IMG/VR virus record: IMGVR_UViG_3300037963_001253 | Span: 35,207-84,618 of that record | Source of the DNA: a virus | Length of the DNA: 49,412 bases | Strand: one strand, 5' to 3' | Part shown: positions 26,050-34,173 of the stretch, in pieces | How positions within the stretch are numbered: position 1 is the first letter of the stretch | Layout: the number at the start of each line of letters is the position of its first letter | Program-made: the position numbers and the translations under genes | Notes under the pieces: model-generated | Database searches by the model: none | The model's input: the letters and a program-made list of their open reading frames with translations, nothing else | What the model was told of the DNA's origin: nothing

Positions 26050-28626
26050 CTATTTATTTCTTCCTTTAGCGTTTTCTTTTGCTATAGCTAAATCATTTGC
26101 TTGATTCTCACGAGCTAACTTAATTTTATCTCGTTCAATCTGCAGTTTTTGTTGTTGAACACTATTTCTTCCAGCAACTTCCGCCATCTTACTTTCATAT
26201 TCCTTGTTTGCTTTGTTGTTCTCAGCCTCTAGTCTAGATACTTCTAATATATCTGGAGTGCCTGATTCATCCATATCACCAGCAACTCCTGGTCCTTTGG
26301 CCATTGCATTGATAATAGCAACTTCCTTCTTGTTAACTCTGTCTAGTTCTTTTTGTCTATCTGAGTTAATTTGATCCTCAACCTTCATTTGTCTAGCTTG
26401 TTCTAGTGCTGCTTGAGCTTGTTGAGCTTGTTGCTGTTGAGCTTGCTCTTGTAATTCTAGTGCTTTTTGTTGTTGAGCATCCATCTTATCTCTGAGTTCC
26501 TTGAAGGTTTTCTTCATTTCTCTCATTGATTTAGTGCTATATAATTCGATTACATCATAAAGTGTACCACCGTTTTGTATGACAGCCTGTGCTAGTTGTC
26601 TAAGTTCATTAAACATCTGAGTATCCTCAGGTCTGTTAGTTAGGAACACTTGAATATCACGTAATGATAAGTCTGTACCGTTTACTTGTACAAATGCAGA
26701 CTCACCTTCGTTAGTTATGTATGACAGGGTAGATTGTGGCTTTTTACTTTCTGTATAAAGTGCAGCATCTATAATTGCTTGATATAACTGCCCTTGTACA
26801 TACTCGTGTGCAACAAATAGAGGCTCTGTCTGAGAGTAACTCTGTGCCATTGCTGTTCTTGTACCTGTGGCTGTTTCTGATGCAGCTATGGACCCCATAC
26901 GTTGTTTTGACATACCGATAAGTTCCCAACATTCTATCTTCATTTGCTGTGCTAGGGTATATCTTGCCTGTATTTCCTGTGTACGTGTAAGATCTAGTGA
27001 GGTAAATTGGTTAAATGAGCTTGGAGCTTTTAAATTCTCTGGACTATCATCTACAAATACCACACCTCTGTTTCTTGCTTCCATCTCCCACATATCGAGT
27101 GCATCTTGTGCATCTCCATCTTTTGGTACAGGGATATGTCGTAATGACATGAGTTGAACCTTACCCATCTCTTTTTCTAGTAGTTTGTACAACTGATTCA
27201 TACAAACGTTGTATATAACTTGGAAAGGTTTCATCAAGTCAACTAATGACTTTGCTTCTGTGTTCTTTTGCTCGTATATTGTACCAATGATAGGACAATA
27301 ATTTAAAAGTTTATAAGGTCTAACATGATATATGTCTGCACCTATCTTTATTCCTTGATACCATTGATTTACCCATCCCCACTCTAGTGATATCTGTGTA
27401 GGCATCATACCATTCTTGTAGTTCTCATCTACCAGTGTAGACTGTTCCATTCCCATATCATCTAAGTATATTAGCTTTCCTATCTTTTTCTTAGATACCC
27501 AATATGCACGAACTACTACGTATTTATATCCAAATGATGATACATTATTTGTGAGGCCAAGAAAGTCTCTTAGTCCATCATCATTCTCTTTCATCTCAGA
27601 CTCAATGATCATACGTGTTTGTAATACTAGTGGATCATATGTATCATATGTAATAGAATCAATACCTGGTCTAACGTCAGGATTAGTTAAGTTAGATTCT
27701 CTAACATCTATTAATCCATAATCATTTAAAGAACTTCTTAGGTGATCTATCTCTTCTTTTGTAAGTTCTGGAACTGCTTCAATTATTTCAGATAGTTCCA
27801 TTACCTCTACAGTTCCTGCTGCATATGCTCCTTGTTTTCTACCGGTAGGGTCTGAGATATATTTTTTATTTGGTGTGCTTAAGAACCAAGTGTTCTTTGG
27901 ATTACAGGTTTCAACATTATATCCTAGTTTTGAATTATCTTCATAGATATGATAAAACTGTCTGGCAGATATAAGTAAATCTCTAAATGCTTCTTCACCT
28001 TTTTCTTTTAGATTGAAGTCTGCTTTTTGTGCAGTTAGTACATGGTTGGCCCACTTCTCTGCTACAGATGTATAACTGTCTAGCTGGTCTTTTACTTGAT
28101 CAAATGTTATCTGATCGAGTTGTTCATCATCCAACTCTTGTCCAGCTATTGCAGCTTTTGCTTCAACCTGTTGTTTTACTTTACTAATTACGTAATTCTG
28201 TAGAGTGTCTGTTTTAAATTGTAATTCCTCTGCTTGACTGTTATCATCAAAGGCTTTAACTCTAAAGGTATCTGGACGTTTTGATATTTCACCTACTAAC
28301 TCATTGACTGGTGTGGTGATTATCGAATACATCTTTACATATGCAGGTAAATCTGCATCTGATACTAACTGATCAGTAAAGCTTCTTACTTCTGGTTCTT
28401 GATAAAAGTCTTCTCTTCTTAAGATTCCTTTCATCAGATCATAGTTTTTTGCGAAGGTTTCTCTACTTCTTACATATGAAGCATAAGCTTGATTTGCAAA
28501 GTAGTCCATTGTATTTTTGATCCAAGTATCATTTTCTTTTTGTCTCTCAGTTTTGAACTGATCAGGAAAAATATTTAGATACGCATATTTTGCTGTTGAA
28601 TCTTTTGTATATCTTATAATTGCCAT
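26050..28626 (-). CDS. Portal protein (Crassvirales)
   Basis: At 858 residues this matches the large portals of crAss-like phages. It follows terL with a one-base overlap and precedes the scaffold and capsid genes. The central part has the aromatic and Gly-rich pattern of portal clip and stem regions (for example Trp-Gly-Trp-Val-Asn-Gln-Trp-Tyr-Gln-Gly near 416-425). Residues about 700-858 form a long Gln/Ala/Glu coiled coil with a glutamine-rich repeat near 725-745, like the extended barrel of long portals. A dodecameric ring at the packaging vertex is the known role of the family. The assignment rests on length, order and general pattern. Confidence 0.85.
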   Translation of the reverse strand: MAIIRYTKDSTAKYAYLNIFPDQFKTERQKENDTWIKNTMDYFANQAYASYVRSRETFAKNYDLMKGILRREDFYQEPEVRSFTDQLVSDADLPAYVKMYSIITTPVNELVGEISKRPDTFRVKAFDDNSQAEELQFKTDTLQNYVISKVKQQVEAKAAIAGQELDDEQLDQITFDQVKDQLDSYTSVAEKWANHVLTAQKADFNLKEKGEEAFRDLLISARQFYHIYEDNSKLGYNVETCNPKNTWFLSTPNKKYISDPTGRKQGAYAAGTVEVMELSEIIEAVPELTKEEIDHLRSSLNDYGLIDVRESNLTNPDVRPGIDSITYDTYDPLVLQTRMIIESEMKENDDGLRDFLGLTNNVSSFGYKYVVVRAYWVSKKKIGKLIYLDDMGMEQSTLVDENYKNGMMPTQISLEWGWVNQWYQGIKIGADIYHVRPYKLLNYCPIIGTIYEQKNTEAKSLVDLMKPFQVIYNVCMNQLYKLLEKEMGKVQLMSLRHIPVPKDGDAQDALDMWEMEARNRGVVFVDDSPENLKAPSSFNQFTSLDLTRTQEIQARYTLAQQMKIECWELIGMSKQRMGSIAASETATGTRTAMAQSYSQTEPLFVAHEYVQGQLYQAIIDAALYTESKKPQSTLSYITNEGESAFVQVNGTDLSLRDIQVFLTNRPEDTQMFNELRQLAQAVIQNGGTLYDVIELYSTKSMREMKKTFKELRDKMDAQQQKALELQEQAQQQQAQQAQAALEQARQMKVEDQINSDRQKELDRVNKKEVAIINAMAKGPGVAGDMDESGTPDILEVSRLEAENNKANKEYESKMAEVAGRNSVQQQKLQIERDKIKLARENQANDLAIAKENAKGRNK

Positions 28627-30647
28627 TATGAAAACAGTTTATTTCTCTTTCTCTCAAAGAGTCCACGTGACTCTGTAAAGAGAAGGTTTTTCTTATTCTT
28701 TTTAAAGATGGAGCTTAATCTGCCATCTTGTTCTGCACCAATTCTACCTATCATAGGATCTAGCTTCATAGCTAATGCTATAGCTAGTTCAGCTGCAATG
28801 ATACGGTCAAAGTTACCTGTCTCATTGTACTGTATCATTTCTTCTAACAGTACAGGATCTAGTATCTTAGCCATACCTTTTATCTCACTCACTACCTCAC
28901 CCTCATCGTTAGTTTCCTGGTGCACTACATCTTCAGTATACTTCTTTAAGCAGCTATGCAAGAAGTCTCTTATCTTTTCTGACGATCTATGTATTCCATA
29001 GTCACGTCTAACTGTAGTATGTGGTACTATTTCTTTCAACCATTGTGGTTGTCTTTCTAAATAGTGTGCATCTCCTTTATTAATCATGTGATCAATAAAC
29101 GATATCTCATCATTCTCACACAATGCTCTTGCATTATAGTACTTAATGAGGTATCTAGCTTGTTCTTCCCATGTTTCTTTCTTCTCTGGACGTGCACAAT
29201 AGCTTGCTACAAACATATCTTGATACTTTTCTCCTGATATTGCATGCATACGTTTATATATGTACACTGATCCTAGTGATGAACTATATGCTGATTTACC
29301 CTGTCTATAAGGGTCAATACCTGCAACATATAGGCCATATGGAGGGTTTTCTATAGGAAACTCATATATGATAACAGGTGCATCTTTCAAATCATTTTGT
29401 TTCAGTGGGAAGTTAGTTATAGGAACCTTATCCGTAAACTCATGCTTCACACCATCACCATCATCATATAGTATAACAGGCGTACCTGTCTTCTCTTCAT
29501 TTTGCAGTCTAAACTTTTGACGTTTAGCAGCCTCAATATCAAAGATGTTTGTATCCTCATTTAAGAATATATCATCTACATCTTGTGGATAATACATTTT
29601 TTCTTTGAGATATGCAACTCTATCACCAGCTTTTTTTAATCTTTCTAGGATATCGTTAGTAATTTCAGTTGCTTTTTCCTCATTGGACACTAACATAGGT
29701 ATCTCGTAGAGGGATGATCCTTTCTTCTTTTGTAAAAAATTACCCAGTGTGGATTCTTCTTTAGCTTCCATTCTATACTTATGTGAAATGAATAGTCCGT
29801 GAATTCTTTTTTCGTCTTTTGCATTATTGTATGTAAGAAAATTAAAATTGTCTACATCAAACATCAAACTCTTTGCATCCATGAACATCTTCATATCACC
29901 ACCTGTACCTGTGAGTATAGGACTACAGCCCCATCCAAAAGGTGTGGTAAATCCTGGTATTGCAGCTTGTAATCCACGTAGAAAGTTACCTTTACCTATC
30001 TCATCAATGATAAGTCTACGAGGTTTTGTACCTGCAATAGCTTCTTCATTATTACCTCCATCTAAGTTACGAATGAGGATCTGTGAGAATGGTATCCTTG
30101 TACCGGATTTAGTTTTTATACCTAATGTTACTTGGTTTTTCCAGTTATCTTCTACTCTCTGCCACCTCCACTCTGGTGGTAAGAAGTTTAGTCCCTTGTC
30201 TATCTTATCTGTAATAAGTTTAATATCAGGTGCATTCAGACCTGCAATGATGTTTTGTGAATTCTCATCAAAAGTCGCACCATGACCGATATAACTAGCT
30301 TCGATAACAGACTTTGCAAAACGTCTGATTCCTAGTATAACTAGTCCTTTCTTTTCTTTGTGAGCTCTGTCTATCTCGTTTGTTACTAACCATTCGTTAT
30401 CACGTAACAGTGGGTTAGCGTATTTCTGATTGATTCTACCATACTCATCTATAGTGTCCACTTCTGTATGCCAGAAGTTTAAATGCCAATATAGAAATGG
30501 ATTTATATATACACCATCTAGTGTGCATCCGTTTATACATACCTCTTTATGAAAATCAAAGAACTCTTTGTGTTCTGCAGAAGCTTTATCTGGAATGCGT
30601 TTCTGATTTATAAACCATTCAGAGTATTGTAGATTGTGGTAATCCAT
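28626..30647 (-). CDS. terL: Terminase large subunit
   Basis: This 673-residue protein is the packaging motor. The ATPase domain has a deviant Walker A (Gly106-Ile-Arg-Arg-Phe-Ala-Lys112-Ser113), a Walker B with catalytic Glu (Leu-Ile-Ile-Asp215-Glu216) and a coupling motif Leu-Thr-Gly-Thr-Gly-Gly at 245-250. The nuclease domain starts with Gly443-Ile-Asp445-Pro-Tyr and has the acidic Glu511-Asn-Asp-Glu cluster. Arg in place of the usual Gly residues in the P-loop is common in terminases. It overlaps by one base both the small gene before it and the portal gene after it, so translation of the packaging genes is coupled. Confidence 0.93.
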   Translation of the reverse strand: MDYHNLQYSEWFINQKRIPDKASAEHKEFFDFHKEVCINGCTLDGVYINPFLYWHLNFWHTEVDTIDEYGRINQKYANPLLRDNEWLVTNEIDRAHKEKKGLVILGIRRFAKSVIEASYIGHGATFDENSQNIIAGLNAPDIKLITDKIDKGLNFLPPEWRWQRVEDNWKNQVTLGIKTKSGTRIPFSQILIRNLDGGNNEEAIAGTKPRRLIIDEIGKGNFLRGLQAAIPGFTTPFGWGCSPILTGTGGDMKMFMDAKSLMFDVDNFNFLTYNNAKDEKRIHGLFISHKYRMEAKEESTLGNFLQKKKGSSLYEIPMLVSNEEKATEITNDILERLKKAGDRVAYLKEKMYYPQDVDDIFLNEDTNIFDIEAAKRQKFRLQNEEKTGTPVILYDDGDGVKHEFTDKVPITNFPLKQNDLKDAPVIIYEFPIENPPYGLYVAGIDPYRQGKSAYSSSLGSVYIYKRMHAISGEKYQDMFVASYCARPEKKETWEEQARYLIKYYNARALCENDEISFIDHMINKGDAHYLERQPQWLKEIVPHTTVRRDYGIHRSSEKIRDFLHSCLKKYTEDVVHQETNDEGEVVSEIKGMAKILDPVLLEEMIQYNETGNFDRIIAAELAIALAMKLDPMIGRIGAEQDGRLSSIFKKNKKNLLFTESRGLFERKRNKLFS

Positions 30648-30976
30648 TAGCCTCTACTTTTTAAAAAGTCTTCAGCCATACTACCTAAAGCTGCCCCACC
30701 TCTAGTTTCTACTTTCTTTGCTTCTCTTTCACGAAGGTTATCTACCTGACCTAATAGTGCCAAGTAGTTTTTCATCGTATCTTGAATAAACTTTCCTTGG
30801 GATTCTATAGATGCTACTACCATCGGTATCTGTCCACCGTTTGCAGTTTGCTTATATTCTATTCTATCTTTCAATGATGGAAGAGGATTAGCATCTACAT
30901 ACTCTTTCCATTGGACTAATTGTTCTTCAGCCCAGTCTAACTCTGCGTTTATGTATGTAGTTTTCTTTACTGCCAA
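30647..30976 (-). CDS. Small helical protein before terL (109 aa), possible small terminase
   Basis: The sequence is mostly helical: Trp-Ala-Glu-Glu-Gln-Leu-Val-Gln-Trp near 15-23, then a Leu/Arg/Glu coiled segment at 73-88 and a flexible C terminus. Its stop overlaps the terL start by one base. A short helical protein directly before the large terminase is the usual place of the small terminase subunit, but Crassvirales terS genes are hard to identify and there is no clear DNA-binding HTH. Treat terS as a hypothesis. Confidence 0.55.
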   Translation of the reverse strand: MAVKKTTYINAELDWAEEQLVQWKEYVDANPLPSLKDRIEYKQTANGGQIPMVVASIESQGKFIQDTMKNYLALLGQVDNLREREAKKVETRGGAALGSMAEDFLKSRG

Positions 30977-30977
30977 A

Positions 30978-31214
30978 TTATTTACCTATAGATAGGCCAT
31001 CTTTAATTATTTCATCCACATCAAAATTATCATCTGATACGTTGAAAGCTTCGTTTTGTGTTTGATAATCTGTCAAAGCAGAATGTAATTCTTTATCAGT
31101 AATACTCCATAGATCCTTATCATCTAGTGCAGTGGATAAGTGTTTACCCATACTGCATGAAGGTTTAGACTTCTTAAGATCTTTTAAAATTTGTATTATT
31201 TTATTATAGCTCAT
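30978..31214 (-). CDS. Small acidic protein of the packaging cluster (78 aa)
   Basis: Lys-rich first 25 residues, then acidic (many Asp, with Asp-Asp-Asn-Phe-Asp-Val-Asp near 61-67). It overlaps the preceding gene by 4 bases (ATGA type) and ends one base before the 109-aa gene. Likely cotranslated. Motifs such as Ser-Met-Gly-Lys-His-Leu-Ser-Thr-Ala-Leu suggest a helical bundle. Function not recognised. Confidence 0.55.
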   Translation of the reverse strand: MSYNKIIQILKDLKKSKPSCSMGKHLSTALDDKDLWSITDKELHSALTDYQTQNEAFNVSDDNFDVDEIIKDGLSIGK

Positions 31215-31483
31215 TCGTTAACAATATTATCTAGATCATCATCAGATAGCTCTTTCAGTTCTTCTTCAAAATCTTGTTCGGTTACCATGTATTCTGGATC
31301 TGTTGGTTTTGTACCTTCAGTATAATACTCAGGTTTTACGTCAATCTTTATTGCGTCTTCTTGACCTTCAGTTGGTACACCCTCTATATCTATGTAGTCT
31401 GCACCATCATCATAGATCTTTTTAAGCATATCTATCAGTGATATAATGTTTATCTTTGTCAATTTTATCTTTTTCTTACTCAT
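31211..31483 (-). CDS. Small acidic protein (90 aa)
   Basis: I choose the start at 31483 (Met-Ser-Lys-Lys-Lys-Ile-Lys) because it overlaps the upstream stop by only 8 bases; an in-frame ATG at 31519 would overlap by 44. The N-terminal 30 residues are basic and helical, then Asp/Glu dominate to the end (Glu-Glu-Glu-Leu-Lys-Glu-Leu and Asp-Asp-Asp). It could be a regulator or nucleic-acid mimic, but nothing specific is recognised. Confidence 0.5.
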   Translation of the reverse strand: MSKKKIKLTKINIISLIDMLKKIYDDGADYIDIEGVPTEGQEDAIKIDVKPEYYTEGTKPTDPEYMVTEQDFEEELKELSDDDLDNIVNE

Positions 31484-31781
31484 AAAACTCTTCTTCAAGT
31501 TTGTCTTGTTGATCATCATTCAACACTGCAGTCCATTTATTTATTGGACAACTACAAGATAAGCATTTTGTTTTAGCTGACAAAGTACATCCACAACTAA
31601 CACAATGTGCATCCGGTCTAACGGTCTTGTGGTTCTTTGAATGATTGACACAACTATCACATATAGTCATCCTTTCTGCACTGACGAGCTCTATCTGCTC
31701 CTTCATATCAGCATCAGGGAGTAACTTATTTTTCCATCCTTCGTATATTTCTCCTACGTTTATCTTTAGGTTTTTGTACAT
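31476..31781 (-). CDS. Zinc-binding protein with two Cys4-type sites (101 aa)
   Basis: After an N-terminal segment containing Gly-Trp-Lys-Asn and a Glu-Arg-Met motif come Cys41-x-x-Cys44, Cys60-x-x-Cys63-Gly-Cys65, and Cys73-x-x-Cys76-x-Cys78, ending with Pro-Ile-Asn-Lys-Trp. This arrangement is frequent in small zinc-binding proteins of Bacteroidota phages. A role in transcription or in binding a host factor is possible. Its start lies inside the preceding 42-aa frame (56-base overlap), so either both are read or the smaller one is spurious. Confidence 0.65.
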   Translation of the reverse strand: MYKNLKINVGEIYEGWKNKLLPDADMKEQIELVSAERMTICDSCVNHSKNHKTVRPDAHCVSCGCTLSAKTKCLSCSCPINKWTAVLNDDQQDKLEEEFYE

Positions 31782-31854
31782 TCTTGTGACTCTTAAGTGT
31801 TTTCATCCAAGCTTTAACTTGTGCTACGTTTTGCTTGAAACTATTCTTCGACAT
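31726..31854 (-). CDS. Very small basic protein (42 aa)
   Basis: The frame from 31854 encodes Met-Ser-Lys-Asn-Ser-Phe-Lys and a Trp-Met-Lys-Thr-Leu-Lys-Ser-His-Lys core, then an Arg-rich tail (Asp-Lys-Arg-Arg-Arg). It fills the 59-base gap between two annotated genes, which overlap it at both ends. The composition is that of a nucleic-acid-binding peptide. The long overlap with the zinc-binding gene makes it uncertain. Confidence 0.45.
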   Translation of the reverse strand: MSKNSFKQNVAQVKAWMKTLKSHKNVQKPKDKRRRNIRRMEK

Positions 31855-32200
31855 TGACTTTTGGTTTTATTGAATTAAGTGACATGTTTAAACTACTTAG
31901 TTTACTTTTGATAACGTCAAGTTTCTTCTGTGGCAGTGTATTTTCGGCTAGACTCTTTTCGTATGCTTTTTTTATTTTTTCTAGCTTCTCGACTTTTTTT
32001 CGTGCTTTCGGCAGATTGAATACAAACTTACCGAAACCTGACAGCTCTATACTGTTATTACTCTTTGTTGCATCATCAGCTGCATTAAACTGATGCGTAA
32101 TCACTTGATCAATCACTCTCTCACTGACCACCATCTTCACTGACATCTTTTTCTGTATATGATCCCTCAGTGTCGTTACTGCTTTGTCTATCTTCTTCAT
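31841..32200 (-). CDS. HU/IHF-like protein of the head operon (119 aa)
   Basis: With the start at 32200 (Met-Lys-Lys-Ile-Asp-Lys-Ala-Val) the HU-type motif Ile-Glu-Leu-Ser-Gly-Phe-Gly-Lys-Phe falls at residues 51-59, the position expected for HU/IHF subunits. A Lys/Glu-rich helical extension (about 65-100) follows, in place of the usual DNA-binding arm. This start overlaps the upstream gene by 80 bases; a later ATG at 32146 would cut the overlap to 26 but would remove the first HU helix. Together with the tail-cluster copy (7060-7539) it would give the two IHF-like proteins usual in Crassvirales. Confidence 0.62.
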   Translation of the reverse strand: MKKIDKAVTTLRDHIQKKMSVKMVVSERVIDQVITHQFNAADDATKSNNSIELSGFGKFVFNLPKARKKVEKLEKIKKAYEKSLAENTLPQKKLDVIKSKLSSLNMSLNSIKPKVNVEE

Positions 32201-32549
32201 ATTGTAACTGTATAAACAGGTTAATATCGCTATCAAAGTCCAACACTATTACAGGATTAACCTTCACCTTACCATCTTCTTTGACAAATATACCCACCTT
32301 TTTAAGCTTGCTAACGATGTTATTGATAGTGGCTGTAGTGGTATTATATTTTTCACAAAACTCTGCTCTAGCGTTCGCATATGTGATTGTACCTTTGATT
32401 GAAGTGTAGGCTACAAGCTGTATTTCTCGCTCAGTGAGCTTGAGATCATTAAGAGCAGAAAGCAATGAGTAGTACTTCTGTGCAACACTATACTTATCTA
32501 AGTATGTTTTTGCTAACTTTTGAACTAATCGGTTTTTCTGTGCTTCCAT
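32121..32549 (-). CDS. Winged-helix-like protein, first gene of the leftward operon (142 aa)
   Basis: Residues 35-95 look like a helix-turn-helix with wing: Leu-Thr-Glu-Arg-Glu-Ile-Gln-Leu-Val, then Ala-Arg-Ala-Glu-Phe-Cys-Glu-Lys-Tyr-Asn-Thr-Thr-Thr-Ala-Thr-Ile-Asn-Asn-Ile, then Lys-Leu-Lys-Lys-Val-Gly-Ile-Phe-Val-Lys-Glu-Asp-Gly-Lys-Val. The C terminus is acidic and Ser-rich. Being first after the divergent control region, it may regulate the switch between arms or the late genes. A clear promoter lies 27 bases upstream. DNA targets are unknown. Confidence 0.62.
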   Translation of the reverse strand: MEAQKNRLVQKLAKTYLDKYSVAQKYYSLLSALNDLKLTEREIQLVAYTSIKGTITYANARAEFCEKYNTTTATINNIVSKLKKVGIFVKEDGKVKVNPVIVLDFDSDINLFIQLQYEEDRQSSNDTEGSYTEKDVSEDGGQ

Positions 32550-32575
32550 TATTTAGTTATATTGGCTTTTATATG

Positions 32576-32609
32576 CAAATATATAAAAAAATTATTTGAC
32601 ATTACCAAA
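32576..32609 (-). promoter_or_regulatory. Promoter of the leftward (head) operon
   Basis: On the minus strand TTTG (32609-32606), 22 bases, then TATATTTG (32583-32576), a full match to TAnnTTTG; spacing is slightly longer than the usual 19-21. The predicted start is about 20 bases before the ATG at 32549. Confidence 0.6.
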
Positions 32610-32800
32610 CAATCTTTTTAGAAAAGCTATATTATGGGCAAACATTCATTGTTTTACTGGTCTGAAGGAACCTAAATAAGTTATACACTTATTATTTAAT
32701 ATCCCACCCACCCACCAAAGGTATAACATTCTACCCCAAACTTCCAAATTTTAAATGCCCTTTTTCAAAAACACCCCCCACACCGTGTGTGTGCCACAGG

Positions 32801-32854
32801 AGACCCCTCCCATTCGAGACCCCACTGTATTTTTGCAAGTTGGGGGTAGACCCC
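32801..32854 (+). repeat. Three AGACCCC motifs
   Basis: AGACCCC occurs at 32801-32807, 32817-32823 and 32848-32854. The first two are 16 bases apart and the third is 31 further on, about two turns of 16. They surround a TATTTTTG box and could be iterons or operator sites. Confidence 0.45.
32828..32835 (+). promoter_or_regulatory. Possible -7 box for the rightward arm
   Basis: TATTTTTG fits TAnnTTTG, but no TTTG lies at the usual distance upstream; instead an AGACCCC motif covers that place. The predicted start would be near the inverted repeat at 32841-32856. The same octamer, also preceded by CCCACT, occurs at 33455-33462 before the next gene. An activator-dependent promoter is one reading. 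Confidence 0.35.
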
Positions 32855-32856
32855 CA
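32841..32856. repeat. GC-rich inverted repeat
   Basis: TGGGGGT-AG-ACCCCCA is a 7-base perfect inverted repeat with a 2-base centre, 42 bases before the first rightward ATG. It contains the third AGACCCC motif. In RNA it would be a stable 5' hairpin; in DNA it could be an operator or a cruciform. Confidence 0.7.
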
Positions 32857-32897
32857 CCATTGCGTTAATTAACATTAATTCCTAAAAATTATAAAAA

Positions 32898-33302
32898 ATG
32901 GAAAATCTATTAAATTGGCAGTCGTTCTCTACTGCTTCAACAACAAGAGAAGAGGTCGGTAAAGTCTGGGACTTAATTGGTGAAGGCTCTAAACTTTACT
33001 TTATTCCTTCTAACTTTCATAATCCTGATAAGAACCTAATGTGTGTCTTTAAGGATCACGATAAGGAGGAAAGTATTGCGATTACTTGTTCTCCTCGAGT
33101 TTCTAAGGGAATTAGAAACAAAGAGATTACAAAGAATAATCTCTACGCCTTATCAGTTTACAAGCAAACTGATAGCAAAGGGGAGGTCTTTCCTCAAATC
33201 CAAATGCCACAAGGCGAGTTGATTGAGGTAGGTGCAGTGACGAAAGGTACTGAAATGGAAACACCTGTGATTGCAGTTGAGGACTTAATTGCCTTTGAGT
33301 AA
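32898..33302 (+). CDS. First rightward gene, unknown protein (134 aa)
   Basis: A compact protein with Thr-Thr-Arg-Glu-Glu-Val-Gly-Lys-Val-Trp near 15-24 and mixed alpha/beta pattern, acidic at the end. It stands alone between the control region and a strong terminator, so it forms its own short transcript and may be an abundant early protein. Its usage of CCT, CTC and GGT codons is somewhat less AT-biased than that of its neighbours. No family recognised; a host-takeover or DNA-binding factor is only a guess. Confidence 0.65.
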   Translation: MENLLNWQSFSTASTTREEVGKVWDLIGEGSKLYFIPSNFHNPDKNLMCVFKDHDKEESIAITCSPRVSKGIRNKEITKNNLYALSVYKQTDSKGEVFPQIQMPQGELIEVGAVTKGTEMETPVIAVEDLIAFE

Positions 33303-33309
33303 GACTAAC

Positions 33310-33330
33310 GCCCCCTAACGGGGGCTTTTA
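33310..33330 (+). terminator. Terminator after the first rightward gene
   Basis: GCCCCC (33310-33315), loop TAAC, GGGGGC (33320-33325), then TTTT. Flanking ACTAA and TTAGT can extend the stem. It begins 8 bases after the stop. Confidence 0.9.
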
Positions 33331-33454
33331 GTTATATATAGGGTGGGAAGAGTACTAGGGTTGGGCATTTTAAATGTAACTTCTTTGTATTTTATGTGTA
33401 TAAAAGAAAAGAAGTATTGACATAGGGTGTTTAATCCCACTTTTTCCCACTTTA

Positions 33455-33462
33455 TATTTTTG
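33455..33462 (+). promoter_or_regulatory. Possible -7 box for the small-gene cluster
   Basis: TATTTTTG, preceded by a repeated CCCACTTT (near 33436-33453). No TTTG is found 19-22 bases upstream. The predicted start is about 30 bases before the ATG at 33498. The remainder of 33331-33497 is AT-rich with nothing else recognised. Confidence 0.35.
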
Positions 33463-33497
33463 ATGTGATAAATAAATAAATATAGCAATAAATAGAT

Positions 33498-34055
33498 ATG
33501 AAAGACAAATTAATAAACTTTGGTGTATATATAGTTAAGAAACTTTTCTTTCCTGTATATGATAAAATATATGATGAAGGATGGAATGCCTATCATAGAA
33601 TGCAAGAGGAGCAGGAATGGATGGATCGTTATGGTTGGATGGACGATTACCTTGATGAAGAGGATGATATAGATGATGATGTTAATGCTTGTGGTGACTT
33701 TAGAGAGTGGCCACCTACTGAAGAACCAATACCTACTAGTCATGAAGCATTTGCAAAGTGGTATAGTACAGAGGCTCATGAAGATAAGAAGTATGAAGAC
33801 TTTCTTAATAATTACATGAACTATACTATAGTTGGTAATCTATGGATTTACAATGATGAGGAATTCTCAGTATCTATAGCAGAACCATGTAGAGCGACAT
33901 TTGGAACTTGGGAAATATACTCAAAGAACCAACTGTTTTCAGATTGTGAGAGATATGAAACTAAGAGAGATGCACTAACACGTACATACTGGTTGTTGCA
34001 TCTATATAAACCTTGGAAGTATAATTACGCAGATTCAGAAGGCTATGATGACTGA
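33498..34055 (+). CDS. Acidic, aromatic-rich unknown protein (185 aa)
   Basis: After a basic, hydrophobic N terminus (Val-Tyr-Ile-Val-Lys-Lys-Leu-Phe-Phe-Pro) the protein is rich in Asp, Glu, Trp and Tyr, with a run of mostly acidic residues near 51-62. The second half has Trp, Tyr and Cys in a beta-like pattern and ends Ser-Glu-Gly-Tyr-Asp-Asp. It follows an A/T leader ending in ATAGAT. The acidity suggests a DNA mimic or inhibitor of a host factor, but no homologous family is recognised. Confidence 0.6.
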   Translation: MKDKLINFGVYIVKKLFFPVYDKIYDEGWNAYHRMQEEQEWMDRYGWMDDYLDEEDDIDDDVNACGDFREWPPTEEPIPTSHEAFAKWYSTEAHEDKKYEDFLNNYMNYTIVGNLWIYNDEEFSVSIAEPCRATFGTWEIYSKNQLFSDCERYETKRDALTRTYWLLHLYKPWKYNYADSEGYDD

Positions 34056-34173
34056 AGAGGATTACAGAAACAGACAAGGCAGATCAGAAGCACAGTATGA
34101 ATCTGCCATGATATGTCTAGGCATATCTTATATAGGACTAATAATAACATTTATACTAATAATAATATCATGA
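34048..34173 (+). CDS. Single-TM small membrane protein (41 aa)
   Basis: The frame begins 8 bases inside the preceding gene. Residues 1-20 are polar (Glu-Glu-Asp-Tyr-Arg-Asn-Arg) and residues 21-41 are almost entirely Ile, Leu, Gly and Phe, a classic single transmembrane helix reaching the end. The stop overlaps the next start (ATGA). Probably inner-membrane; role unknown, possibly a host-envelope or superinfection factor. Confidence 0.6.
   Translation: MTEEDYRNRQGRSEAQYESAMICLGISYIGLIITFILIIIS

Larger units (their letters stand above)
32550..32897. other. Divergent intergenic control region, candidate origin
   Basis: No gene fits in these 348 bases, which separate all leftward from all rightward genes. 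The left third is AT-rich and holds the leftward promoter. The right half is C-rich on the plus strand, unlike the rest of the window, with CCCACCCACCCACC near 32703-32716, a CACAC/GTGTG pair near 32780-32792, three AGACCCC motifs, an inverted repeat at 32841-32856 and a GTTAATTAAC palindrome at 32864-32873. Such regions commonly carry early promoters and sometimes the origin. No protein-binding site is proven. Confidence 0.6.
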
